NCBI RefSeq assembly: GCF_003627755.1 | Contig: NZ_CP032695.1 | Coordinates: 620,001-684,000 of the forward strand | Direction: 5' to 3' | Origin: Rhizobium jaguaris | GTDB taxonomy: Bacteria; Pseudomonadota; Alphaproteobacteria; Rhizobiales; Rhizobiaceae | DNA: 64,000 nucleotides | Notes under the pieces: model-generated | Told to the model about the DNA's origin: nothing | Seen by the model: only the letters and a program-made list of their open reading frames with translations | The model's database searches: none | Translations under genes and position numbers: made by a program | Shown: positions 1 to 9,840 of the stretch, in pieces | Numbering within the stretch: the stretch's first letter is position 1 | Layout: every line of letters starts with the position of its first letter

Positions 1-1769
1 GCCTCGAACGCCCGGTCGGCCGTATCTGGATCGAGGCCGACGCCGTTGTCCGACACGCTCACCTGCGCAAGCCCGTCGCTCTGAAGTCTGGTGACTACGT
101 GCAATACCCTTCGCTCGTCTTCCAGCGTCGTCATTGCATCCGCGCCATTCATGACCAGGTTGATCAGCACCTGCTGGAGCTGGATGCGATCGCCATTGAC
201 CGCGTCCGCGGCACCGTCATAGGCAGCCTCGACAACGACGCCTTGCTGACGGAGCTCGCTCTTCGTCAAATGCAGCACTTCCTCAATCACGCCCCGGATG
301 CTCAATGGTTCAACCTTCGGCCGCGAATTCCGTGCGAGAGCAAGTATCCCGCTCAGGACCGCGCCGGCGCGGTGGCCGTCTCGGAGAACCCACCCGATAG
401 CCTCCGAGGCTTCCTCGATGTTGGGAGATCTGCTTTCGAGCCAGCTCAAGGCTGCGGCTGCGTTTGTGACGATCGCCATCAGCGGCTGATTCATCTCGTG
501 CGCCACGGACACGGCCAGTTCCCCGATCGCGGTCAGACGGCTCATGCGAGCAAGGTCCTCCTTGGATTTGCGCAGAGCTTCCGCGGTCTCGTTTCGTTGG
601 GTCATGTCCCGGAACACCAGCACCGCGCCCTTCATGTCGCCACGAGAGTCGATGATGGGCGCTCCGGACAGGTCGACTATCGATTCCGACCCGGCCCTGG
701 ATCGGAGGGTGTACTGGTTGCCGATTGCGAGATCGACCTCGCGGCCGAGTATCTCCGACACCGGGTCGGCGACGACTTCGCGCGCCTCGTCGATCAGCTG
801 GAATACTTCTGCCACCGATTTCTCCGCGGCATCTTGCTGCGTCCACCCTGTAAGCTTCTCCGCTACCGGATTGATGAATATCAGATGACCTTTGTCGTCC
901 GTCGATATCACCGCGTCGCCGATACTCGACAGCGTCGCCGCGTAACGCCGCTCGCTCTCCTGGATCCGATCCTGCGCGACCTTCAGGTCCTCGACATCGA
1001 TGTTAATGCCGTACCAACGGATTACCTTGCCACTTTCGTCTCTGATCGGCACTGCCCGTATGAGAAACGTGCGCGAAGAGCCGTCGCGGCCTACCATGCG
1101 GGACTCGGTGCCTCCCGCTACCTCTTCGGTTCGCAGCCGCGTCCAGATGGTGTCGACGCGCGCCCGATCGTCCGGATGGAAGACACGCATGTAACCAAAG
1201 CCGACGGACTCTTCCTCGGTAAGGCCGAAGTAAGTTGACCACTGTCGATTGACTGCCTCGAGGATGCCGTCCGGTTTCGTGTGCCAGGCATGGGCGGGAA
1301 GCATGTCCCATGAAAGGCGGAGCTCCCGCTCGGCTAGACGCGCTCTTTCACGCACTTGCCCGAGTTCGGCGTCCGATGTCGCCTTCGCGATCCGGACGGC
1401 GGCATAAGTGGCCAGGATTTCGAATGCCTCGGTTTCCTCCGCGTCGAACGCCGCGATCGAGAAGCTCTCCAGCTCCAGGATGCCAAGAATGCGCTCTCCA
1501 AACTGTAGCGGCACTAACAAGGAGCAAGCGAGACCCTCTCCAGCTAGGGCGTGGTTCGTCATCGCGACCGGTTTCCGGGTCTCTGAAAGCGACGAGATGA
1601 CCGAAGCGGGAACACTTGGGTGCGAGCCGTCTTCGGAAAGAAAGACCACCTCCGCCCGTCCGACCTTGCCGCACCCCAGACAGGCCGTCGCGAGCGCATC
1701 GGCGATCCTATCGCGGTCCGCATCGACGGACAGCGCTCGGAGCATTCGCAGGCCTGCCGTTGTGTCCAT
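1..1769 (-). CDS. GAF-PAS-PAS sensor histidine kinase, 3' end cut by window edge
   Basis: The minus strand reads through from the window edge with no stop, giving about 590 residues. In order they show a GAF-like segment, a PAS with the phrase FLIRAVPIRDE and a C-terminal WYGIN, a second PAS (GDAVISTDDKG), then the kinase core. The core has an H-box (VAHEMNQPLMAIV) and an N-box, and reaches the G1 box (VSDNGVGLD) before the edge. No transmembrane segment is visible, so it is probably cytoplasmic. The first ATG is at 1769. A TTG at 1829 with GAGG upstream is a plausible longer start, and an in-frame stop lies at 1910. The PAS and kinase halves closely resemble the C-terminal third of the giant kinase at 4278-9764, which suggests a common origin. 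The signal is not known. Confidence 0.85.
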   Translation of the reverse strand, partial: MDTTAGLRMLRALSVDADRDRIADALATACLGCGKVGRAEVVFLSEDGSHPSVPASVISSLSETRKPVAMTNHALAGEGLACSLLVPLQFGERILGILELESFSIAAFDAEETEAFEILATYAAVRIAKATSDAELGQVRERARLAERELRLSWDMLPAHAWHTKPDGILEAVNRQWSTYFGLTEEESVGFGYMRVFHPDDRARVDTIWTRLRTEEVAGGTESRMVGRDGSSRTFLIRAVPIRDESGKVIRWYGINIDVEDLKVAQDRIQESERRYAATLSSIGDAVISTDDKGHLIFINPVAEKLTGWTQQDAAEKSVAEVFQLIDEAREVVADPVSEILGREVDLAIGNQYTLRSRAGSESIVDLSGAPIIDSRGDMKGAVLVFRDMTQRNETAEALRKSKEDLARMSRLTAIGELAVSVAHEMNQPLMAIVTNAAAALSWLESRSPNIEEASEAIGWVLRDGHRAGAVLSGILALARNSRPKVEPLSIRGVIEEVLHLTKSELRQQGVVVEAAYDGAADAVNGDRIQLQQVLINLVMNGADAMTTLEDERRVLHVVTRLQSDGLAQVSVSDNGVGLDPDTADRAFE

Positions 1770-1929
1770 GACGAGGTCCGCCGGAGGTGCACCCGACCGC
1801 CAGAGTAGCAGGCCCCGAGATATGGGCAAGCTGTCCTCGATTTCGTTAAAGTACGATAGCGGGCGCCCGGAGGCATATGCTTCTCGACAGGGAATGAACC
1901 GGGTGCCTTAATGCAGGAAAGCCATCGAA

Positions 1930-2100
1930 ATGGAGGCGGGCATGGATGAAAAGTATCCGCCGCTGTCGCCGCTCAAGACGGGCGTCCGCGGGATCGCCAC
2001 CGTCGAGGAGGCGGCGGCCGGCATCGTCTTCCTCGCAAGCCCGGCGGCTGGCAACGTGACGAGTTCTGTGCTCGACGTGAACGGCGGGTATCTCGCCTAG
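1930..2100 (+). pseudogene. C-terminal remnant of a short-chain dehydrogenase
   Basis: About 56 codons read EEAAAGIVFLASPAAGN, then a stretch ending in DVNGGYLA and a stop. This matches the end of classical SDR proteins (E-A-A-x-x-V-x-F-L-A-S ... D-G-G). The Rossmann TGxxxGxG motif and the catalytic Tyr-Lys are absent, and an in-frame stop (1909-1911) lies just upstream, so this is the tail of a lost gene. It is not a copy of the intact SDR at 3428-4174, whose end differs. A short translated peptide from ATG 1930 cannot be excluded. Confidence 0.7.
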
Positions 2101-2260
2101 AAAAGGCGGCGTCTCCTGGACCAGACTATTTCGAAAGACCGTCATTGGTCGAAACGCAACAATCACGGCGTTCGATAAATGAGCGGCGGACGTCACGCGC
2201 GTGAGGACCGGGTGCCGCCGGAAGCTGCCTCATCCGTCAAACTTCTGGAGGATCGCTCAA

Positions 2261-3229
2261 ATGACATTGGGGTCCGCTATACCTCTTACAAGACGAGATG
2301 CTTTGTTGGCGGGCTCCGCTGCCGCGATCGCGCTGGCAGTCGCCCCGACCGCCTCAGCCGCCACTAAACCGAAACAAACACGAACGGAGGATAAGTTCAT
2401 GGGAACTGTAAAAGTGAAGGACGGAACCGAGATCTTCTACAAGGACTGGGGTTCGAAGGATGCGCAGCCGATCGTCTTCCACCACGGCTGGCCGCTGAGT
2501 GGCGACGACTGGGACAACCAGATGCTCTTCTTCCTTAGTGAAGGATACCGAGTTATCGCGCACGACCGTCGCGGCCATGGCCGGTCCTCGCAAAGCCGGA
2601 CTGGTCACGAGATGGACACCTACGCCGCCGACGTTGCAGAAGTGGCGGAAGCTCTCGATCTCAAAAAAGCGGTCCACATCGGTCACTCGACCGGAGGCGG
2701 CGAAGTCGTCCATTACGTCGCGCGGGCAAAGCCGGGCAGGGTTGCCAAGGCGGTCATCGCGGGCGCAGTCCCTCCGGTCATGTTGAAATCCGACAAGAAC
2801 CCCGGCGGCCTTCCGATCGACGTCTTCGACGGCTTGCGCAAAGCACTGGCCGCCAATCGCGCGCAGTTCTACATCGATGTACCGACCGGCCCGTTCTACG
2901 GCTTTAATCGCCCGGACGCCAAGATCTCGCAGGGTCTGATCGACAACTGGTGGCGGCAGGGCATGATGGGCGCCGCTAACGCCCACTACGAATGCATCAA
3001 GGCTTTCTCGGAGACGGACTTCACCGAAGACCTGACGAAGATCGAGGTGCCGGTATTCGTGATGCATGGCACGGACGACCAGATCGTCCCCTACCAGGAT
3101 GCCGCCCTCCTGTCGGTCAAGCTTCTGAAGAACGGGACGTTGAAAACGTACGATGGATATCCGCATGGGATGCTGTCGACGCATCCGGAGGTGCTGAACC
3201 CGGACATCCTGGCATTCATCAAAGGATGA
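2261..3229 (+). CDS. alpha/beta hydrolase, non-heme chloroperoxidase/esterase type, Tat-like leader
   Basis: The 322-residue protein has an alpha/beta hydrolase fold. It shows an oxyanion HHGWP (about 74-78), the nucleophile elbow GHSTGGG with Ser143, an acid in HGTDDQIVP and a late His in YPHGM. This is the cofactor-free chloroperoxidase/aryl-esterase branch, so ester hydrolysis (or perhydrolysis in vitro) is likely; the substrate is unknown. ATG 2261 follows TGGAGG and starts a leader containing TRRDALLAGS, a hydrophobic run and an Ala-rich end, which suggests Tat export. A second strong Shine-Dalgarno (CGGAGG, 2385-2390) precedes ATG 2399 (MGTVKVKDG), where family members usually begin, so a cytoplasmic form may also be made. 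Confidence 0.88.
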   Translation: MTLGSAIPLTRRDALLAGSAAAIALAVAPTASAATKPKQTRTEDKFMGTVKVKDGTEIFYKDWGSKDAQPIVFHHGWPLSGDDWDNQMLFFLSEGYRVIAHDRRGHGRSSQSRTGHEMDTYAADVAEVAEALDLKKAVHIGHSTGGGEVVHYVARAKPGRVAKAVIAGAVPPVMLKSDKNPGGLPIDVFDGLRKALAANRAQFYIDVPTGPFYGFNRPDAKISQGLIDNWWRQGMMGAANAHYECIKAFSETDFTEDLTKIEVPVFVMHGTDDQIVPYQDAALLSVKLLKNGTLKTYDGYPHGMLSTHPEVLNPDILAFIKG

Positions 3230-3427
3230 CATGAGAGGCGGGGCCAGCAAGCGTTGACCCCACGACTCCAATAGGCTGTTGCCGTCCTCCGACATCCGGC
3301 CCCATCTTCGCTGTCAACTCTTCTCACGCAGACTCACAAGCGCTTGCTGCAACTCCTTAGCCTTCTATCAGTCCCGAGAGTACCTTCGCAGCCATCACAA
3401 CAGGTCACGTCACCATAGGAGATGAAC

Positions 3428-4174
3428 ATGCGACTCCAGGGAAAGATCGCCGTCGTTACCGGTGCTAACAGCGGCATCGGCCTTGCGACCGCCAAGCGAT
3501 TTGCAGAAGAGGGCGCTCGCGTCTTCATGACCGGCCGGCGCAGGGAGCAACTCGATGCGGCCGTCAGCGAAGTCGGTGCGAACGCCCGAGGTGTCCAAGG
3601 CGACATCGCCAACCTCGGCGATCTCGATCATCTTTATGATATCGTGAAGGCCGAGGCCGGCCATCTGGACATCGTGTTCGCAAACGCCGGAGGAGGGGAG
3701 TTCGCACCGCTCGGCGCGATAACCGAGGAGCACTATGACCGGACCTTCGCCATCAACGTCAAAGGCACGCTTTTCACTGTTCAGAAGGCATTGCCGCTCC
3801 TGAAGGACGGCGGCTCCGTCATCCTGACCGGTTCGACGGCGGCGTCGACGGGCATTCCGGCGTTCAGCGTCTACGGCGCGACGAAGGCTGCCATCCGCAG
3901 CTTCGCCCGGAACTGGATCCTTGACCTCGCTCCACGCGGCATTCGGGTGAACGTGCTTGCGCCCGGCGCGACGTCGACGCCTGGCTGGCACGATCTTGCG
4001 ACGTCGGAGGATATGAAGAAGGAGATGATGCGTCTGACCTTGGCGGGTATCCCCCTGGGGCGCATGGGCGATCCACGCGAAATCGCCAACGCCGCACTCT
4101 TCCTTGCCTCGGACGAAAGCAGCTTCGTCAACGGATGCGAGCTTTTCGCGGACGGCGGGTCGGCGCAAATATAG
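3428..4174 (+). CDS. SDR family NAD(P)-dependent oxidoreductase
   Basis: This is a classical short-chain dehydrogenase of 248 residues. The cofactor motif TGANSGIG lies at 11-18, NAG (FANAGGG) near 85, and the catalytic Ser and Tyr-Lys in STAAS...YGATKAA, with a standard C-terminal FADGG. An Arg pair after beta-2 (GRRRE) is compatible with NADP(H) preference. ATG 3428 fits the TAGGAG ribosome site better than ATG 3422, which sits almost on it. It follows the hydrolase by about 200 bp and may have its own promoter. The substrate cannot be told from sequence. Confidence 0.9.
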   Translation: MRLQGKIAVVTGANSGIGLATAKRFAEEGARVFMTGRRREQLDAAVSEVGANARGVQGDIANLGDLDHLYDIVKAEAGHLDIVFANAGGGEFAPLGAITEEHYDRTFAINVKGTLFTVQKALPLLKDGGSVILTGSTAASTGIPAFSVYGATKAAIRSFARNWILDLAPRGIRVNVLAPGATSTPGWHDLATSEDMKKEMMRLTLAGIPLGRMGDPREIANAALFLASDESSFVNGCELFADGGSAQI

Positions 4175-4277
4175 GCTTCGCCGCCTCACTGTGGGCGCCG
4201 GATTTTTTTTGCATCGCCATTGTCGAATGTTCTAGGATCGCGAGCCGGCTCGAAGCAAGGCCGATCGGAGCATCGTG

Positions 4278-7200
4278 ATGGACGTGTCTCGATACCAGCG
4301 CCAGCTTCTGCGAGAGGACGACAGCTTCGTCCTTTACCGCGGCATTTCCGGGGATGGAAACACCTCCGTCCTTATGAAGGCTTCGGTTTCGATCGGCGCC
4401 TCACACGAAGGAATGCAGCGCCTCGAGCGTGAAATGTCTCTTGCGGATCGGCTGGATTCAGGGTGGGCGGCGAAACCGCTCGCTCTCGAACGCCACGACG
4501 GACAGACCTACCTCCTTCTGACGGACGGCGGCGGCATGCCGTTGAGCAACTCCGTAGAAGCGGCCCTCGATATCGGGACCTTCCTCTCCGTCGCGGTGAA
4601 CGCCGCCGCGGCTCTACGCAAGGCACACGCTCGGGGCATCGTCCACAAGGATCTCAGACCCGACAACGTGCTCGTCGACGCTTCGGGAAAAGTATGGCTC
4701 ACCGGCTTCGGCATCGCCGGTCCAACCCGGCCTGCGGGCGAAGCATCGGGAGGTTCCCAGGGATTCCAACGAAATTCGCTGCCCTACATCGCCCCCGAAC
4801 AGACAGGCCGGGTAAAGCGCTCGATCGACGCCCGTAGCGATCTCTACGCGCTGGGCGTGGTGTTCTACGAGATGCTCACGGGGGATCTGCCGTTCGTGGC
4901 CGTCGATGCGGTGGAATGGGTTCATGCGCATGTCGCGCGACGGCCGATCCCTCCACATCAGCGAAACGAGGCCGTTCCGCCTGTCCTGGAGCGCATCGTC
5001 CTCAAGCTCCTTGCCAAGAGGCCGGAGGACCGATACCAGACCGCGGCGGGTCTCGAAAGCGATCTCCAGAGATGCCTCGACAGTTGGAACTCGACCGGTC
5101 GCGTCGCCGATTTCGAAGTGGCCTCCAGTGACGCTGCAGACCGTCTTCGAGTGCCGGAGGGATTGTATGGTCGGTCACGTCAGATAGGCACCATCAGGGC
5201 GGCTTTCGATCGGGTGAGGTCGCAAGGCGCTACCGAGGTCGTCCTGGTTTCCGGCCCGGCGGGCGTCGGGAAATCGTCCGTCGTGCACGAGCTGCGAAAG
5301 TCGCTGGCCCAGACCGGCAGCCTGTTCGCATCCGGTAAGTTCGACCAATACACGCGCGACATTCCCTATGCGACGATCGCACAGGCATTCCGAGGTGTCG
5401 TCCGCCAGATGCTAGGTTCCGGCGACGCCGACCTGGAGCGTTGGAGAAAAGAACTCGTCGAAGCCTTGGGGCCGAATGGCCGGCTTATGATCAATCTCGT
5501 GCCAGAACTCGCCCTGATCATCGGGGAGCAGCCGCCGGCCCCCGATCTTCAGCCTCACGAGGCCAAAACAAGGTTCCATCTCGTCTTTCGGCGGTTCATT
5601 GCAGTTTTCGCCCGTCCCGAACTCCCGTTGGTGTTGTTCATCGACGACGTCCAGTGGTTGGACGCAGCCACGATCGAGCTCATCGAAACGATCACTCTCG
5701 ATCAAGAGGTGAGGAACCTGCTTCTCATCTGCGCCTACCGCGACGACGAGGTTTCACCACAACATCCGTTCAATGCGACGCGGGGCTCGATGCGGGAGGA
5801 CCTCGACAAGCTTGGAGAATTGAAGCTGGGCCCGTTGACTCCTCAGGACGTCGGAAGTCTGCTGGCCGACATGCTGCGCTCGGACGCGCGCTCCGTCGGG
5901 CCCTTGGCCGGTCTCGTGGTCGACAAGACGGAAGGAAATCCCTTCTTCGTGCTGCAGTTCCTCGCCTCCATGGAGGAGGAGGAACTGATCGTGTTCGACG
6001 CCGACAGGGGCGTGTGGCGATGGGACGCCGACCGAATACGGAATACTGGCGTCACCGACAACGTGGCCGAACTCGTTGCTTCCAAACTTGGTCGCCTCCC
6101 TCGTCTGACGCTGGAAGCCGTCAAATTGCTGGCCTGTCTGGGGACTGGGGCGTCACTGGCGACATTGAGCATCGCATCCGGTAAGCCCACAAGGGAGATC
6201 GTGGCGATCCTGTGGGAAGCAGTTCAAGCAAGGTTTCTGCTGCGTGTCGACGATGCCTTCGTGTTCGCTCACGACAGGGTGCAGGAAGCGGCCTACCTGT
6301 TGGTGCCGGCAGCCGATAGGCCGGTCGCCCATGTCCGGATCGGGCGCGCGTTGATGTCGAGCCTGACATCGTCGGGAATTCAAGAGCGCATATTCGAGGT
6401 GATCGATCAATTTGACCGAGGACTTGGACAGGTCACCTCGGACGACGAACGCGAGCAGGTCGCCGAACTCTTCCTTGAAGCCGGGATTCGCGCAAAGACC
6501 TCCGTCGCTTATCCGTCGGCGCTGAGGTATTTCCGCACAGGTCTGGGCCTTCTGAAACCATCGCACTGGGAAAAGCGCTATGACCTCATATTTCCACTCG
6601 AACTCCAGCAAGCGGAATGCGAATACCTGACAGGTGATCACGTTGTCGCCGACGACCATCTTCTCGAGTTGTCTCTGCGGGCTGGGAACCGCGTGGACGG
6701 CGCGGCGGTGGTGCGCCTTCGATCGTCGCTTTACGTTACACTCGGAGATCAGGCGAAGGCGGTCGACGTCGCTCTCACCTATCTTCGCGACTTCGGCATC
6801 GAGTGGTCTGCCCATCCGACCGAACAGGAGCTGCGGGTGGCGATCGAGGCGTTGCGCGGATTGCTCGCGGACCGTCCGATCGAAGATCTCGTAGACCTTC
6901 CAAGAATGACGGACCCCGATTGGCTCGCCGCGATGGACGTCCTCGCTTACACGATCCTTCCGGCAATCTTGACCGATGGCAATCTCGAAGACTTAATCTA
7001 CACGCAGATGGTCTCGCTCAGCGTGCAGCACGGCAATTGCGACGCCTCCTGTTATGCCTACGTGTCGATCATGGTGGCGTTGGGCCTTCGTTTTGGAGAC
7101 TACGATTCCGGCGGCCGCTTTGGCGACGTGGGCCTCGCACTCGTCGACGGTCACGGGATGGACCGCTTTAAGACGCGAACCTATACCTGTTACGCCTGCT

Positions 7201-9764
7201 TCGTTGTTCCCTGGAAAAGACATCTTCGCATATCGGAGACCTTCAGCCGGAAGGCCATCGAGGTTGGCGTCGCGGCCGGTGACCTGGTGTTCATCGTCAC
7301 GACCGCGCAGATGCTGGTTTCGCATCTATTGGTCGCAGGCGCCGACCTTACACTGGTGGAGGAGGAGGCCGAACGGTTTCTGGCGTCGGCCCGGAGGACC
7401 GGGTTCAGCCTTGCCGCGGACTCTGCGATCGGCCAGCTACTTCTTATTCGCGAGCTGCGCGGGCTCGACGGTCCGGACACGCCGGAGGGCTCGGTGCTTC
7501 CGGACAAGAGTTCGTATCACCGGCATCTGCAGGACGCTGGCGCGCAGCTCGTGCTTCCACTCGCCTGGTATTTGATCCAGCAGATGCAGGCGCGTTATGT
7601 TGCGGGCGACTACGTTTCGGCGATCGAGGCCGAGCGCGAAGCTCGCAGCGTCGTGCAGGCCACCAGGTCTTTCATCGACATCGCCGAATACCATTTCTAC
7701 GCCGCACTTATTCATGCGGCCGCCTGCGATGCGGCAATCGGCGACGACCGGCGAGAGCACTTCGAGGCGATACGGCGGCACCAGAAACAGATCGACACAT
7801 GGGCCGAGAGCGGCCCGGAAAACCATGGCAACCGTCGCGCCCTCGTTGCCGCCGAAGTCGCCCGGCTCGAAAACCGCGACATGGATGCACTCGGGTTTTA
7901 TGAGGAAGCCGTTCGCTCGTCGAGGCAATACGGCTTCATTCAGAACGAAGCCATGGCGAATGAACTGGCGGCGCGGTTCTGCCTGGATCGCGGCCTGAAG
8001 ACGAGTGCCAGCGCATTCATGCGCAACGCGCGGTCCTGTTATCTGGCATGGGGTGCGAACGGAAAGGTCCGTCAACTCGATCTCGAAAGTTCAGGTCCGA
8101 ACCCGGACGTAAACGGGAAGAGGACAATCCTCGGCTCCGAGACGCAACAACTTGATATGGCCGCCGTTCTGACGATGTCTCAGGCCGTTTCCGGCGAGAT
8201 CGTTCTCGACCGCCTCGTCGAGCGTCTGATGATCACCGTGGTTGAACATTCCGGGGCGGTCCGGGGTCTGCTTCTCCTTCCGAAGCGAGCAGAGATGCGC
8301 ATCGTCGCCGAAGCGCTCACCAACGACGAGGGCGTTGCGGTCAGGCTCGAGGGGTTCGAGAGGAAGCTTCCGGAAACGATCATCAGCTACGTGACCAGGA
8401 CACAGGAGGTCGTGCTTCTCGACGACGCCCGGAGGGCGGAGCTGTTCTCATCCGACCCATACGTGGAAGAAGTCGGTTCAAGTTCGATCCTCTGCCTTCC
8501 GCTGGTAAAGCAGAAGCAACTTGTCGGAGTACTCTATCTCGAGAACGGACTGTCGTCCCACCTCTTCACCCAGGACCAGGTGGCCGTACTTCAGCTTCTT
8601 GCTTCCCAGGCAGCGATCTCGCTCGAAAACGCCGCTCTCTTTCACGAAGCACAGGAAACGCACGAACGTGCCCGCCGCGCAGCGGAAGAGCTTCGACTGT
8701 CATACGACATGATCCCGGCGCTGGCCTGGAACAGCCGTCCGGACGGGTCGATGCTGGTGTTCAACAAGCAATGGCACGATTACACCGGGATACCGCCGGG
8801 TGACTCGCTCGACAGCGGCTGGGCGAGGTCGATACATCCCGACGACGTCCAGAAGGTCGCCCAAAAATGGGGCGAAGCTCTGGCGGCGGGCGAAGCCGGC
8901 GAATTCGAAGGGCGGATTATTCGCTATGATGGAGTTGCTCGCTCCTTTCTTATTCGTGCGACTCCCATGCGCGACGAGCACGGCAACATTCTCAAATGGT
9001 ACGGCACCAATACGGACATCGACGATCTCAAGAGGATCGAGGAGGCTCAGGAGCTGCTGGCCCGCGCCGGACGACTGACGGCGTTGGGCGAGCTCACGGC
9101 ATCGATCGCGCATGAGGTCAACCAGCCTTTGATGGCCATCGTGATGAACGCAGCGACCTGCCTGCGCTGGCTGAGCGACGACCAGCTCGACGTCGAAGAG
9201 GCCCGGCAGGCAGCCGAGCGGATCATCCGGGACGGCCATCGCGCCGGAGATGTTATTACGGGTATCCGCGCGCTCGCAAGGAAGTCGCCGTTGGCCATGG
9301 AGGAGGTCGACGTGAACGCGATGATCGAGGGGGTTCTTGTCCTGACCCGCGGTGAGCTGCAGCGGCATGGCATAAAGCTCGAAACCGAACTGGATATGAA
9401 TACGGGATCGACAGTGGGGGATCGCACCCAGTTGCAGCAGGTCGTCCTCAACCTGATCCTCAATGCGGTCGAGGCCATAGGATCATCCGAAAGCAGACCG
9501 CGGCGCCTGCAGGTGCGGTCCGGGAAGTCGCGCGACGGGAATCCCCTCGTCGAGGTTGCCGACAGCGGACCCGGTGTGGACGCGTCGACGATGGAGCAGA
9601 TCTTCGACGCGTTCTTCACCACTAAATCGGGAGGTCTCGGCATGGGTCTGTCAATCTGCCGCTCGATCGTGGAAACCCATGGGGGCCGTCTCTGGGTGAC
9701 TCCGAACGAACCGGAGGGAAGCGTGTTCTCGTTTACGCTGAGGGCGGCGCAGGACGCGTATTGA
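4278..9764 (+). CDS. giant Ser/Thr kinase-like / AAA ATPase / GAF / PAS sensor histidine kinase hybrid
   Basis: The protein has 1828 residues. Residues 1-270 form a eukaryotic-type kinase domain with the catalytic loop HKDLRPDN (123-130). The DFG triad reads GFG (143-145), so the Mg-binding Asp is missing. Then come an AAA/NACHT-like ATPase with Walker A (GPAGVGKSS, about 326-334) and Walker B (LFIDDVQWLD), and a long alpha-helical region (about 650-1290) like the TPR-like part of related proteins. A GAF domain (about 1310-1450), a PAS (about 1475-1590) and a histidine kinase core with the phospho-His in IAHEVNQPL (His1612) and an ATPase ending GLGMGLSICRS follow. This architecture is known as the trifunctional kinase/ATP-binding/sensor kinase group. 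ATG 4278 is preferred over GTG 4275 because of GGAG seven bases upstream. No partner response regulator is adjacent. Confidence 0.93.
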   Translation: MDVSRYQRQLLREDDSFVLYRGISGDGNTSVLMKASVSIGASHEGMQRLEREMSLADRLDSGWAAKPLALERHDGQTYLLLTDGGGMPLSNSVEAALDIGTFLSVAVNAAAALRKAHARGIVHKDLRPDNVLVDASGKVWLTGFGIAGPTRPAGEASGGSQGFQRNSLPYIAPEQTGRVKRSIDARSDLYALGVVFYEMLTGDLPFVAVDAVEWVHAHVARRPIPPHQRNEAVPPVLERIVLKLLAKRPEDRYQTAAGLESDLQRCLDSWNSTGRVADFEVASSDAADRLRVPEGLYGRSRQIGTIRAAFDRVRSQGATEVVLVSGPAGVGKSSVVHELRKSLAQTGSLFASGKFDQYTRDIPYATIAQAFRGVVRQMLGSGDADLERWRKELVEALGPNGRLMINLVPELALIIGEQPPAPDLQPHEAKTRFHLVFRRFIAVFARPELPLVLFIDDVQWLDAATIELIETITLDQEVRNLLLICAYRDDEVSPQHPFNATRGSMREDLDKLGELKLGPLTPQDVGSLLADMLRSDARSVGPLAGLVVDKTEGNPFFVLQFLASMEEEELIVFDADRGVWRWDADRIRNTGVTDNVAELVASKLGRLPRLTLEAVKLLACLGTGASLATLSIASGKPTREIVAILWEAVQARFLLRVDDAFVFAHDRVQEAAYLLVPAADRPVAHVRIGRALMSSLTSSGIQERIFEVIDQFDRGLGQVTSDDEREQVAELFLEAGIRAKTSVAYPSALRYFRTGLGLLKPSHWEKRYDLIFPLELQQAECEYLTGDHVVADDHLLELSLRAGNRVDGAAVVRLRSSLYVTLGDQAKAVDVALTYLRDFGIEWSAHPTEQELRVAIEALRGLLADRPIEDLVDLPRMTDPDWLAAMDVLAYTILPAILTDGNLEDLIYTQMVSLSVQHGNCDASCYAYVSIMVALGLRFGDYDSGGRFGDVGLALVDGHGMDRFKTRTYTCYACFVVPWKRHLRISETFSRKAIEVGVAAGDLVFIVTTAQMLVSHLLVAGADLTLVEEEAERFLASARRTGFSLAADSAIGQLLLIRELRGLDGPDTPEGSVLPDKSSYHRHLQDAGAQLVLPLAWYLIQQMQARYVAGDYVSAIEAEREARSVVQATRSFIDIAEYHFYAALIHAAACDAAIGDDRREHFEAIRRHQKQIDTWAESGPENHGNRRALVAAEVARLENRDMDALGFYEEAVRSSRQYGFIQNEAMANELAARFCLDRGLKTSASAFMRNARSCYLAWGANGKVRQLDLESSGPNPDVNGKRTILGSETQQLDMAAVLTMSQAVSGEIVLDRLVERLMITVVEHSGAVRGLLLLPKRAEMRIVAEALTNDEGVAVRLEGFERKLPETIISYVTRTQEVVLLDDARRAELFSSDPYVEEVGSSSILCLPLVKQKQLVGVLYLENGLSSHLFTQDQVAVLQLLASQAAISLENAALFHEAQETHERARRAAEELRLSYDMIPALAWNSRPDGSMLVFNKQWHDYTGIPPGDSLDSGWARSIHPDDVQKVAQKWGEALAAGEAGEFEGRIIRYDGVARSFLIRATPMRDEHGNILKWYGTNTDIDDLKRIEEAQELLARAGRLTALGELTASIAHEVNQPLMAIVMNAATCLRWLSDDQLDVEEARQAAERIIRDGHRAGDVITGIRALARKSPLAMEEVDVNAMIEGVLVLTRGELQRHGIKLETELDMNTGSTVGDRTQLQQVVLNLILNAVEAIGSSESRPRRLQVRSGKSRDGNPLVEVADSGPGVDASTMEQIFDAFFTTKSGGLGMGLSICRSIVETHGGRLWVTPNEPEGSVFSFTLRAAQDAY

Positions 9765-9840
9765 ACGCGAGGATGACGGTGACGAGCTTCGCCGCGACGT
9801 CGCTTAGTTCCTCGGCAATCCAGGCCCAACGCTGCACGTA

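Noticed and set aside
2354..3295. 313-codon frame antisense to the alpha/beta hydrolase gene
   Set aside because: Shadow of a gene with intact catalytic motifs; no family resemblance.
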